From the NCBI RefSeq assembly GCF_031179145.1, contig NZ_JAPSIB010000009.1, forward strand, positions 1-64,000: a DNA stretch of 64,000 bases, given 5' to 3'. The notes beneath the pieces were generated by a model. It was not told the origin of the DNA. It saw only the letters and a list, made by a program, of their open reading frames with translations, and searched no databases. The position numbers and the translations under genes were made by a program. Below are positions 27,176 through 38,631 of the stretch, one piece after another (the first letter of the stretch is position 1; each line of letters opens with the position of its first letter). Source of the DNA: Brevibacterium sp. (GTDB lineage: Bacteria; Actinomycetota; Actinomycetes; Actinomycetales; Brevibacteriaceae).

Positions 27176-27436
27176 TCAGAGAAGTTCGGCCTGATCAGCG
27201 GCGATGATGACGCGGTTGTTCTCCACCGAGAGGAAACCACCGTCAGCCTTCACCCGGATGGTCTCGTCACCGGTGGTGAGGATGCGCGTCTCACCTTCCG
27301 CCACCACTCCCAGCACGGGCTCGTGCCCGGCCAGGATACCGATCTCGCCGTCCAGGGTGCGGGCGATGACGCGCTTGGCCTCGCCCACCCACACCTCATG
27401 GTCGGCAGCCACGACGTTCACTTCGAGAACGGCCAT
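27176..27436 (-). CDS. atpC: ATP synthase F1 epsilon subunit, short form
   Basis: Epsilon belongs to the central stalk and couples rotation to catalysis. This 86-residue protein contains only the N-terminal beta-sandwich domain: VNVVAADHEVWVGEAKRVIARTLDGEIGILAGHEPVLG and a final VENNRVIIAADQAELL. The C-terminal helical hairpin that inhibits ATP hydrolysis in longer (120-135-residue) epsilons is absent. Starts 3 bp after atpD. Confidence 0.93.
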   Translation of the reverse strand: MAVLEVNVVAADHEVWVGEAKRVIARTLDGEIGILAGHEPVLGVVAEGETRILTTGDETIRVKADGGFLSVENNRVIIAADQAELL

Positions 27437-27439
27437 GGC

Positions 27440-28915
<1,476 letters not shown>

Positions 28916-29854
28916 TCAGTCGCCGGCTGACGATGCCGCAAGGGCATCCGCCCCACCGACGATCTCGGTGAGTTCCTGGGTGATTTCTGCCTGGCGGGCC
29001 GTGTTGGCCAACCGGGTGTAGGTCTTGATGAGATCGTCCGCGTTGTCCGTGGCGGTCTTCATCGCTGCCTGACGCGAAGCCTGTTCGGATGCCGATGCAC
29101 TCAGCAGGGCCGACAGGATCCGGGAGTCGATGTAACGGGGCAGCAGCGCATCGAGAACCGCCTCGGCGCTCGGCTCGAACTCATAGAGAGGGAACGCGGG
29201 AGCGTCGGACTTGAGAGCATCCGCCTGACCGGTGGTTGCTCCGGCCGCCTCGGCGTCGACGACTGCCAGAGGCAGCAGCCGACGGTACTCCGGGTCCTTC
29301 TTCACACTCGAGACGAACTTGGTGAAGACGATGTAGATCTCATCCACTCCCCCGTCTGCGGTCTCGGTCGTGAAGCTCTCCAGAAGCGCCTCGCCGATCT
29401 CCCGGGCCTTCTCGGCCGTCGGGGTCTCGGAGAATCCGGTCCAGGACTTCTCGATCGCACGACCACGGAAGGTGTAGTAGTTCTCGGCCTTCCCACCCAC
29501 GGTGAACAGAGCCACGTCCTTGCCCTCGCTGCGCAGCAGCCGAATGAGCTCTTCGGCCTCACGCAGCAAGTTGGCGGCGTAGGCACCGGCGAATCCCCGG
29601 TCCGGACCGACCACCAGCACCGCGGCGCGGGTGATCGTCTCCGGTTCCGAAGTCAGCACATGGTCGACGTTGGATTCGCTCGCCACTGCCGAGACCGCGC
29701 GGGTCAGGGCGGTGGAGTACGGGCTGGCAGCCTTCGACCGAGCGACGGCTTTCTGGATCCGCGAAGCAGCGATGAGCTCCATCGCCTTGAAGATCTTCCT
29801 CAAGGACTGAGTTGAGCGGATCTTCTGTTTGAAGACCCTCTGCTGGGCTCCCAT
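28916..29854 (-). CDS. atpG: ATP synthase F1 gamma subunit
   Basis: Central rotor shaft, 312 residues. Begins [33 protein letters not shown], the N-terminal coiled coil, and ends with the partner helix [20 protein letters not shown]...[19 protein letters not shown]. The Rossmann-like middle has [23 protein letters not shown]. It is 31 bp downstream of atpA. Confidence 0.97.
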   Translation of the reverse strand: MGAQQRVFKQKIRSTQSLRKIFKAMELIAASRIQKAVARSKAASPYSTALTRAVSAVASESNVDHVLTSEPETITRAAVLVVGPDRGFAGAYAANLLREAEELIRLLRSEGKDVALFTVGGKAENYYTFRGRAIEKSWTGFSETPTAEKAREIGEALLESFTTETADGGVDEIYIVFTKFVSSVKKDPEYRRLLPLAVVDAEAAGATTGQADALKSDAPAFPLYEFEPSAEAVLDALLPRYIDSRILSALLSASASEQASRQAAMKTATDNADDLIKTYTRLANTARQAEITQELTEIVGGADALAASSAGD

Positions 29855-29885
29855 CAGTTCTTCCTTTCGCTGTTACGGATCAGAG

Positions 29886-31520
<1,635 letters not shown>

Positions 31521-31595
31521 CTGGTTTCCCTGCTTCCTTTACTCAAAACTTGTGTCCGGCGACCGGTGGGCCGCCGCATGAATGCGGATCGGCTT

Positions 31596-32405
31596 TCAGC
31601 CGGCGAGCCTGCGTTTGACCTCTGCCAGACGATCGGCCACGGAGCCGTCCATCAGTTCGTCGCCGACCTGAACCCGGACGCCCCCGAGAAGCTCGGGATC
31701 GACCTGGACGTTGAGAACGAGTTCCCGACCGTAGCTGCGGGCCAGTGCGGCCGCCAGCCTGTCGGTCTGGTCTTCGCTCAGCGGTTTGGCAACGGTGACT
31801 TCTGCCACCGAGCGCTGCTGACGTGCGGCGAGCACGTCGCTGTACTGATCGAGCGCGATCGCCACGCGCACGCCGCGTGGGTACACGACAGCCTGATTGA
31901 TCAGGGTGATGGTGTCGGGTTCAGCCTTGCCGGCCAGCAGATCGGAGACGAGAGCACGCTTGACGTCCGCGTCTGCATTGGAGTCGAGAGCACGAGCCAG
32001 CTCGTGGCTGCTCTCAAGGAGGCGGGCGAAGCGGAAGATCTCCTCTTCCACCTGACCGAGCTGCCCCTGGGCCTGGGCGCCCGCGGCAATGGCGGTCACA
32101 CCGGAGACTTCGAGGCTTGTCACCAAGTCCTGGGTCCGGGCCCAGCGCAGGCCCACGGCCTTCTCCGCCAGACGCAGGACCGCATCGGAGGTCCGAGTCG
32201 AGAACAGAGTCCGCAGCAGTTGCTGCTTCTTCTCGGCTGACTCGGACGAGTCCGCCAAGGTCTTGCGCAGCGCCACGTTCTCGGCCAGGACCGCAACGAC
32301 GGCCAGCACGCCCTCGCCGATCTCGCGGGCGTCGCCGCCTGCGATCTCGGCGTTGGCGGATTCAAGAACGGTCTGCAGGGACAGTCTGCTCGACTGGAGC
32401 ATCAC
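31596..32405 (-). CDS. atpH: ATP synthase F1 delta subunit
   Basis: Peripheral stalk connector, 269 residues, longer than the 180-residue E. coli type but normal for Actinomycetota. It has an N-terminal six-helix domain and the C-terminal block VTVAKPLSEDQTDRLAAAL followed by VDPELLGGVRVQVGDELMDGSV. Unlike mycobacteria, it is not fused to a b subunit. It overlaps the atpF stop by 4 bp. Confidence 0.96.
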   Translation of the reverse strand: MMLQSSRLSLQTVLESANAEIAGGDAREIGEGVLAVVAVLAENVALRKTLADSSESAEKKQQLLRTLFSTRTSDAVLRLAEKAVGLRWARTQDLVTSLEVSGVTAIAAGAQAQGQLGQVEEEIFRFARLLESSHELARALDSNADADVKRALVSDLLAGKAEPDTITLINQAVVYPRGVRVAIALDQYSDVLAARQQRSVAEVTVAKPLSEDQTDRLAAALARSYGRELVLNVQVDPELLGGVRVQVGDELMDGSVADRLAEVKRRLAG

Positions 32406-32962
32406 GCCCCCTTGACCGGCTGGGCGGAGGACTGGGACTCGAGATCGGAGATGAAGCGATCGACCACATCGGCGGAGCGGCGGTCGTCGGAGAGCGATTC
32501 GCCCACGATGCGCGATGCCAGATCCGTGGCGAGAGTTCCCACCTCGGACCGCAGCTGCACCATGGCGGCCTGCCGTTCGGCTTCGATCTGAGACTGCGCC
32601 GAGACGATGATGCGGTCAGCCTCGGAGTGAGCCTGAGCCTTCATGTCGGCGATGATCTGAGCGCCTTCTTCCTGAGCCTCGGCGCGCAGTCGTGCGGCTT
32701 CCGCACGACCGTCGGCGAGCTGCTTCTGATACTCGGCCAGAGCCGCGTCGGCTTCGGCCTGCACCTTCTCGGCCTTCTCAATACCACCCTGAATGCGCTC
32801 GGCGCGTTCGTCGAGGGTCTTGTTGAAGGCCGGGAGGACGTACTTCCAGACAACCAGGAAGACGATCAGCAGACAGACGGCGCTCCAGACGATGTCATAC
32901 AGCGCCGGGAGCAGCGGGTTGCCCGCGCCCTCGGTGGCTGCAAGGAGTTGTACCGGAGTCAT
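32402..32962 (-). CDS. atpF: ATP synthase Fo b subunit
   Basis: Peripheral stalk, 186 residues. One N-terminal transmembrane helix (IVWSAVCLLIVFLVVWKYVLPAFN, about 24-47) is followed by a long charged coiled coil (ERIQGGIEKAEKVQAEADAAL and on) reaching up to delta. 18 bp after atpE and overlapping atpH. Confidence 0.97.
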   Translation of the reverse strand: MTPVQLLAATEGAGNPLLPALYDIVWSAVCLLIVFLVVWKYVLPAFNKTLDERAERIQGGIEKAEKVQAEADAALAEYQKQLADGRAEAARLRAEAQEEGAQIIADMKAQAHSEADRIIVSAQSQIEAERQAAMVQLRSEVGTLATDLASRIVGESLSDDRRSADVVDRFISDLESQSSAQPVKGA

Positions 32963-32980
32963 CGTTTAGTCCTCTTCGGA

Positions 32981-33220
<240 letters not shown>

Positions 33221-33296
33221 TCATATGGCAGCCGGGTGGTTGGCCCGGCTCGTGTGACACAGCTTGAACAACTGGGTACAGATGTGGAGTGCTATC

Positions 33297-34109
33297 TCAG
33301 TGGTCGTCCGAGATGGCGGCGTTGATGTACACGCAGGACAGAAGGGCGAAGATGTAGGCCTGCAGGACGACGACCAGCATCTCGAGCAGGAAGACGAAGA
33401 ATCCGCCGGCGAAGGTGAGAATCGAGAAGAACTGGAAGCCGTTCGCCGCGTCGAAGAGGAAGAAGCTCGTGGCGGAGAAGCACAGCACCAGCAGGAGGTG
33501 GCCGACCATCATGTTGGCGAAGAGTCGGATGGCCAGGGTGAAGGGCTGCGTGACGAACTTCGTGATGAATTCGATCGGGATCAGCAGGATGTGCATGAGC
33601 GGCGGGACACCGGGCAGGATCAGCGAATCCTTGAGGTAACGGCCCAGGCCCTTCTCCGCGATGCCCGCCCAGTGGTAGGTCACGTAGACGACCAGGGTGA
33701 GGACGATCGGCAGACCGATGACACCGGTGCCGGGCATGTTGAGGAACGGGATCAGCTTGGTGACGTTCCAGAACAGGATGCCGAAGAAGATCGCCACGAT
33801 GAGCGGCATGAACTTCTTGGCCTTCTCCTTGCCCATCGTGTCCTCGGCGATGCCGATGGTCACGAATTCCATGGCGAGTTCCATCGCCGACTGGAAGCGG
33901 GAGGGAATGAGCTTCATCCGCCTCGCCCACACGGCGAGGAGAACGACGACTGCGACGGTGGCGATGATGCGAATGAGCATCACTCGGTTCATCTCGAAAG
34001 GAGTGCCTTCGAAGAGGAACGCCGCAGGGAAGAATTCAGCCATCGACGGGGCGTGGAAGCCGCTTTCAGCAGCTTGGATCATAGTGTTCGCGGCGTTGAG
34101 TGTACCCAC
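33297..34109 (-). CDS. atpB: ATP synthase Fo a subunit
   Basis: Membrane stator forming the proton half-channels, 270 residues with five or six helices. The essential Arg is in PFTLAIRLFANMMVGHLLL, and the C-terminal helix has LEMLVVVLQAYIFALLSCVYI. GTG 34109 follows GGGAGAGAAATACAAAC; a later ATG at residue 10 is less well placed. It is the first F1Fo structural gene after a 217-bp gap from the AtpI-like gene. Confidence 0.95.
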   Translation of the reverse strand: MGTLNAANTMIQAAESGFHAPSMAEFFPAAFLFEGTPFEMNRVMLIRIIATVAVVVLLAVWARRMKLIPSRFQSAMELAMEFVTIGIAEDTMGKEKAKKFMPLIVAIFFGILFWNVTKLIPFLNMPGTGVIGLPIVLTLVVYVTYHWAGIAEKGLGRYLKDSLILPGVPPLMHILLIPIEFITKFVTQPFTLAIRLFANMMVGHLLLVLCFSATSFFLFDAANGFQFFSILTFAGGFFVFLLEMLVVVLQAYIFALLSCVYINAAISDDH

Positions 34110-34227
34110 GTTTGTATTTCTCTCCCATGGTCAAGGGCCTTGATGGCCTGGCCGTAGCCAGGCAGTCATTGCGTGGCTTGTGGTTCAGGAGCGACATGGA
34201 GCGACAACCGGCTCCAGCACCTCCACT

Positions 34228-34257
34228 ACTCTACCAACCGTAGAGAGAATCCAACAA
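34228..34257 (-). promoter_or_regulatory. Possible promoter of the atpB-atpC operon
   Basis: On the minus strand TTGTTG (34257-34252), an 18-bp spacer and TAGAGT (34233-34228) resemble sigma-A elements, about 120 bp upstream of atpB. The 217-bp gap contains no gene. Tentative. Confidence 0.35.
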
Positions 34258-34326
34258 ATCCATCAGTTCTCACTGCAAGTACCCTGTAAGCCGGAACCGG
34301 ACGGGTTCGCAACGCGACATGCCGCG

Positions 34327-34788
34327 TCATTTCGCCTCGGGGTCGACATAGGGGACGCGTCCCTTGACGACGGTCAGCGCCTCCACCAGCGAACTTCCGA
34401 TGACGGCCACGACGATGGTGAAGAAGGCGACCGTTCCGTCGAGCCAGGTCGCGTCCTTCAGCCGCCAGATGACGATCATGAAGATGAAGGCCTTGAACAG
34501 GAAGCCGACTCCCAGGAACCCCGCGATGGCGGTGAGGCCCAGGTTCCGGCCGAAGTACATGATGACCAGCGTGATGACGATGAAGACCGCGGCCAGTCCC
34601 CCGCCGACTGCGCCTCCGACGAGTCCCGGCGTGCCCGCGACGAGGAGGCCTGTGCCCATGCCGAGCAGCGCCACGGCGAGCACGAGGAGGGTCCCGCGGA
34701 TGAGCATGGCCTTCCACACTCGCGTCCATGCCGCCTCCACGGCGGTCTCCTGGTGACGTGACTTCTCCTGGCCGTGCTCTCCGGTCAC
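34327..34788 (-). CDS. AtpI-like membrane protein
   Basis: A 153-residue protein with four predicted helices (roughly 29-50, 55-80, 83-105 and 118-138) upstream of atpB, the place of AtpI or mycobacterial Rv1303, proposed to assist c-ring assembly or Mg2+ supply. Sequence similarity to AtpI cannot be confirmed by eye; position and topology are the evidence. GTG 34788 overlaps the wecA stop by 4 bp. Confidence 0.75.
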   Translation of the reverse strand: MTGEHGQEKSRHQETAVEAAWTRVWKAMLIRGTLLVLAVALLGMGTGLLVAGTPGLVGGAVGGGLAAVFIVITLVIMYFGRNLGLTAIAGFLGVGFLFKAFIFMIVIWRLKDATWLDGTVAFFTIVVAVIGSSLVEALTVVKGRVPYVDPEAK

Positions 34789-35894
34789 GAGATCTCCTCT
34801 CTGGCTCTCTGTCGTGCTCTCAGCGGGTAGAAGGTGAAGACGAGGGTGATCGCGAACAGTCCCCCGATGATGACGAGGACGGTGATCCAGTTCCGGAACA
34901 GAAGCAGCACGGAGCCGAAGGCGATCAGCGCCGTCCAGGCGTAGAGGATGAGCACGGCGCGGGCGTGCGAGTGCCCCAGTCGCAGCATCCTGTGGTGGAG
35001 GTGCTTGGCGTCGGCGGAGAACGGCGACTGTCCGGCCATCAGCCTGCGCACCACTGCCAGTCCGAGGTCAAGCAGCGGCAGGAACATCACCGCGACCGGC
35101 AGGATGATCGGCAGATAGGTCGCGAACACGCGCTCCTCGCCGATGAGAGCCGGATCGACCTGACCGGTGACCCTGATCGTCGAGGCGGCCAGCAGCAGGC
35201 CGATGAGCATGGAGCCCGAGTCGCCCATGAAGATCCGGGCGGGATTGAAGTTGTGCGGCAGGAAGCCGACGCAGGCTCCGACGAGGATTGCGATGATCAG
35301 CGAGGCGAGGTTGGCGTATGAGTCGGGCGAAGCGTCCCGGGCCAGCCAATAGGAATAGATGAAGAACGCGCTGCCGCCGATGGCGACGACGCCGGCGGCG
35401 AGCCCGTCGAGGCCGTCGACGAAGTTCACGGCGTTGATCGTGACGAGGACGACGAGGATCGTGACGATGATCGACATCCGCGGGGAGCCGATGATCACTC
35501 CCCCGAACGGGATCGAGAGCAGGGCGACGCCTTTGATCGCCATGAAGCCCGCCGCCAATGCCTGGCCGGCGAGCTTGGTGATCCAGTGAAGGTCCCAGAT
35601 GTCGTCGATGATCCCGAGCACGCAGAGGATCAGGGCTGCACCGGCGACTCCGACGACCGGGGCCATGTCGACGAAGATCCGCTGCAGGAACGGGGTCTGC
35701 GAGGCGAACACGAGGCCCACCGCCACCCCGCCGAACATCGCCACTCCCCCCAGCCTCGGCGTGGGGATGGAATGCACATCCCTCTCCCGCAGGGGCGAGA
35801 AGATGTGTCCGCGCTCGGCCACCCGCCGCACCATCGGGGTGAGCAGGTAGGCGACGAGCGCGGAGACGATGAGGATGAAGAGATAGGCGCGCAC
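34785..35894 (-). CDS. wecA: Undecaprenyl-phosphate GlcNAc-1-phosphate transferase (WecA/Rfe)
   Basis: A multi-helix transferase, 369 residues, that places GlcNAc-1-phosphate on a polyprenyl phosphate to start cell-envelope polymer synthesis (arabinogalactan-type or teichoic linkers). Family motifs: LGIIDDIWDL (Mg-binding Asp pair), NAVNFVDGLDGLAAG, FMGDSGSMLIG and KHLHHRMLRLGHSHARAVL. Matches the rfe position after sua5 in mycobacteria. Its GTG directly abuts the sua5 TGA, so it is coupled. Confidence 0.93.
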   Translation of the reverse strand: MRAYLFILIVSALVAYLLTPMVRRVAERGHIFSPLRERDVHSIPTPRLGGVAMFGGVAVGLVFASQTPFLQRIFVDMAPVVGVAGAALILCVLGIIDDIWDLHWITKLAGQALAAGFMAIKGVALLSIPFGGVIIGSPRMSIIVTILVVLVTINAVNFVDGLDGLAAGVVAIGGSAFFIYSYWLARDASPDSYANLASLIIAILVGACVGFLPHNFNPARIFMGDSGSMLIGLLLAASTIRVTGQVDPALIGEERVFATYLPIILPVAVMFLPLLDLGLAVVRRLMAGQSPFSADAKHLHHRMLRLGHSHARAVLILYAWTALIAFGSVLLLFRNWITVLVIIGGLFAITLVFTFYPLRARQRAREEIS

Positions 35895-36545
35895 TCAGTC
35901 ACCCTGGTCGCTGAGTTCGGGAAGGATCTCGGCCAGGTCCGCGGCGGCGATGGGTCCGCTGCGCACGATCCGGGGTGTCTCGCCGCTGAGGTCGACGATC
36001 GTCGAGGATGCTCCCAGAGTCCGGGATCCCCCGTCGAGGTAGACGTCGACGGAGTCCCCGAGCATCTCCTGCGCCTCATCCGCCGAGGTGGCCGCGGGCT
36101 GACCGGAGATGTTTGCGCTGGAGACGGCCAGCGGTCCCGTCCGGGTCAGGAGCGCCAGCGCGTATTCGTCATCGGGCATGCGCACGGCAACGGTGCCATG
36201 GGTCTCGCCGAGGTCCCAGTCGAGCGAGGGCTGGGCGTTCGCGATGATGGTCAGGGGGCCGGGCCAGAAGCGGGCGGTGAGGGCGAGCATCCGCTCGTCG
36301 ACGCCGTCGACGAGTCCGAACACCGTGTCGGCACGCGGCACGAGCACCGGCGGGGGCATGTCGCGACCGCGTCCCTTCGCCGCCAGCAGCGCCGCCACCG
36401 CCGAAGCGTTGAACGCGTCTGCGGCGATCCCGTAGACCGTGTCGGTGGGGATGACGAGCAGATTGCCGGCTTCGGTGACTCTGGCGCATTCGTCCAGGAC
36501 CAGGTCGCGGATCTCGGCTTGAGTGACGTCGAATCGTCTGGACAC
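35895..36545 (-). CDS. L-threonylcarbamoyladenylate synthase (Sua5/YrdC)
   Basis: Makes threonylcarbamoyl-AMP for t6A37 modification of ANN-reading tRNAs. The 216-residue protein has LLVIPTDTVYGIAADAFN, KGRGRDMPPPVLV, FWPGPLTII and AVSSANISGQPA, the YrdC fold signature. No large C-terminal Sua5 domain is present. GTG 36545 follows GGAGAGTTC; the frame continues upstream without homology. 61 bp after prmC. Confidence 0.93.
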   Translation of the reverse strand: MSRRFDVTQAEIRDLVLDECARVTEAGNLLVIPTDTVYGIAADAFNASAVAALLAAKGRGRDMPPPVLVPRADTVFGLVDGVDERMLALTARFWPGPLTIIANAQPSLDWDLGETHGTVAVRMPDDEYALALLTRTGPLAVSSANISGQPAATSADEAQEMLGDSVDVYLDGGSRTLGASSTIVDLSGETPRIVRSGPIAAADLAEILPELSDQGD

Positions 36546-36606
36546 GAACTCTCCGTTTCGAATCGTGGTGGGCGGTGGTCGCACGCTGCTTCTCGCAGAC
36601 GGGCTC

Positions 36607-37551
36607 TCAGTCGATGACTGCGCGGCGAGCGACGGTGAAGCGGTCGCGTCCAGTGTAGTCCGGCAGCGTCCGCGCGCCTGACAGACTGGCCGTGGCGGCG
36701 ATGAGGTCGCGCACACCCGCACCCTGATCCTCGCCGTGCTCCATGACGAAGAGGCCGTCGGGATGCAGGAGCTTCTCGGCCTGGGCGATGATGAGCGCGG
36801 GGATCTCGAGCCCGCTCGCTCCCCCGTACAGGGCGGGTGCCGGATCATGGTCGGCGACTTCGGGATCCCGTGGGCGGGCGTCATCGGGCACATAGGGCGG
36901 ATTGGTCACCACCGCGTCGGCGCTCCCGCACAATTCGGGGTGATCATCGGCGAAGGTGGTCGCATCCCCGGCGACGAAGTCGACGACCGAGTCGCCCACC
37001 TCGGCGAGTTCCAAGTTCGTGAACGACCACTCGAGGGCGGCGGGCTCACGTTCGACGCCGAGCGCGCGCAGGCGCGGGTGCTCGCAGGCCAGGGACAGAG
37101 TGATCGCGCCCGAGCCGGAGCACAGGTCGACGACGAAGGGAACGTGGACGTCGGCGCTGCCTTCGTTCTCGTCTCCACGCTTCTCGGCGTGCCGCGCCAA
37201 GTCCTGGAGCACCTCGGTGACGAGGAGCTCGGTCTCCGGGCGGGGCACGAAGACACCGGGACCGATGAGGAGTTCGAGATGACGGAAGGCCGCCCGCCCG
37301 GTCAGGTGCTGCAGCGGGACCCGGGAGGCCCGGCGGCCGATGAGGTCGGCGAACTCGGTGAGCACGGCGGCCGGCACCGCGTCGGCGAACAGGCGCCTGC
37401 GGTTCAGTGCCCCGGAGTCGATGTCCCAGGCGTGGGCGAGCAGCGCCGCGGCATCCGTGTCAGGGCTGGCCACGCCCGCCTCGGCGAGCAGACCGGTGGC
37501 CGCTCGGAGAACCTGTGGGACGTCAGCGGACACTTCGGTCTCCCAGCGCAT
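36607..37551 (-). CDS. prmC: Peptide chain release factor N5-glutamine methyltransferase
   Basis: Methylates the Gln of the GGQ motif of release factors, here the product of the adjacent prfA. The 314-residue protein has an N-terminal helical domain, VPLQHLTGRAAFRHLEL, the SAM site VVDLCSGSGAITLSLA near residue 135 and the catalytic AVVTNPPYVPD. ATG 37551 overlaps the prfA stop by one base (TGATG). Confidence 0.95.
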   Translation of the reverse strand: MRWETEVSADVPQVLRAATGLLAEAGVASPDTDAAALLAHAWDIDSGALNRRRLFADAVPAAVLTEFADLIGRRASRVPLQHLTGRAAFRHLELLIGPGVFVPRPETELLVTEVLQDLARHAEKRGDENEGSADVHVPFVVDLCSGSGAITLSLACEHPRLRALGVEREPAALEWSFTNLELAEVGDSVVDFVAGDATTFADDHPELCGSADAVVTNPPYVPDDARPRDPEVADHDPAPALYGGASGLEIPALIIAQAEKLLHPDGLFVMEHGEDQGAGVRDLIAATASLSGARTLPDYTGRDRFTVARRAVID

Positions 37552-38630
37552 CAGTCGCCCAGGGCGTCCAGCCGGGCCGCCTTGTCCGCGTCGCGGCAGG
37601 AGTCGATGACCGGGTCGAGGTCCCCGGCGAGCACCTGGTCGAGGTTGTAGGCCTTGTAGCCGGTGCGATGATCGGTGATCCGGTTCTCCGGATAGTTGTA
37701 GGTGCGGATGCGTTCGGACCGGTCCACGGTGCGCACCTGGGACCGGCGGATGTCGGCGGCCTCGGCGGCGGCCTCCTCGGCCTGTTTGGCCAGGATCCGG
37801 GCCCGCAGCATCCGCATCGCGGCTTCCTTGTTCTGCAGCTGGGACTTCTCGTTCTGGCAGCTCGCGGTGATTCCCGTCGGCAGATGCGTGATGCGCACGG
37901 CCGAGTCGGTGGTGTTCACGGACTGACCGCCGGGGCCCGAGGAACGGTAGACGTCGATGCGCAGATCGTTGTCGTCGAGGTGGATCTCCTCGGGCTCGTC
38001 GACCTCGGGGAAGACGAGGACTCCGGCTGCCGAGGTGTGGATGCGGCCCTGGGATTCGGTCACCGGAACGCGCTGGACCCGGTGGACTCCCCCTTCGAAC
38101 TTCAGCCACCCGTACGCGCCCGCGTCACGGGCCTTGACGGCCACCGTGACGTCCTTGTATCCGCCGAGGTCGGAGTGCGTGGCGTCGAGGACCTGAGCCG
38201 ACCAGCCGCGGGAGTCGATCCAGCGCTGATACATCCGCAGCAGGTCGCCCGCGAACAGCGCGGACTCGTCTCCACCCTCTCCGGCCTTGATCTCGATGAT
38301 CGCATCGCGGGCGTCATCGGGATCGCTGGGCACGAGCAGATCCTTCAGCTCGGTCTCCACACCTGCGTGCTCTGAACGCAGCCGGGTGACCTCAGCGACG
38401 AAGTCGGGATCGTCGGCGGCGAATTCCTCCGCCGCCGCCAGGTCCTCTTCGATCTGCTGGTACCGGCGGGCGGCCACGGCCACCCTCTCCAGCTCGGAGT
38501 AGCGCCGGCTCAGCTTCTTGGCCCGCCCGGCGTCCGCGTGGACGGCCGGGTCGGAGAGCTCTTCCTGCAGCCGTGCATGCTCATCGAGCAGCACGCCGAG
38601 GCTGGATCTGAGGGTGTCGTCGTCGGCCAT
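37551..38630 (-). CDS. prfA: Peptide chain release factor 1
   Basis: Recognises UAA and UAG and triggers peptide release. The 359-residue protein carries the codon-reading PVT tripeptide in [14 protein letters not shown] and the catalytic GGQ in [17 protein letters not shown] near residue 235. It is 1 bp downstream of rho; in mycobacteria rpmE lies between these two genes, but here it does not. Confidence 0.97.
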   Translation of the reverse strand: MADDDTLRSSLGVLLDEHARLQEELSDPAVHADAGRAKKLSRRYSELERVAVAARRYQQIEEDLAAAEEFAADDPDFVAEVTRLRSEHAGVETELKDLLVPSDPDDARDAIIEIKAGEGGDESALFAGDLLRMYQRWIDSRGWSAQVLDATHSDLGGYKDVTVAVKARDAGAYGWLKFEGGVHRVQRVPVTESQGRIHTSAAGVLVFPEVDEPEEIHLDDNDLRIDVYRSSGPGGQSVNTTDSAVRITHLPTGITASCQNEKSQLQNKEAAMRMLRARILAKQAEEAAAEAADIRRSQVRTVDRSERIRTYNYPENRITDHRTGYKAYNLDQVLAGDLDPVIDSCRDADKAARLDALGD

Positions 38631-38631
38631 C

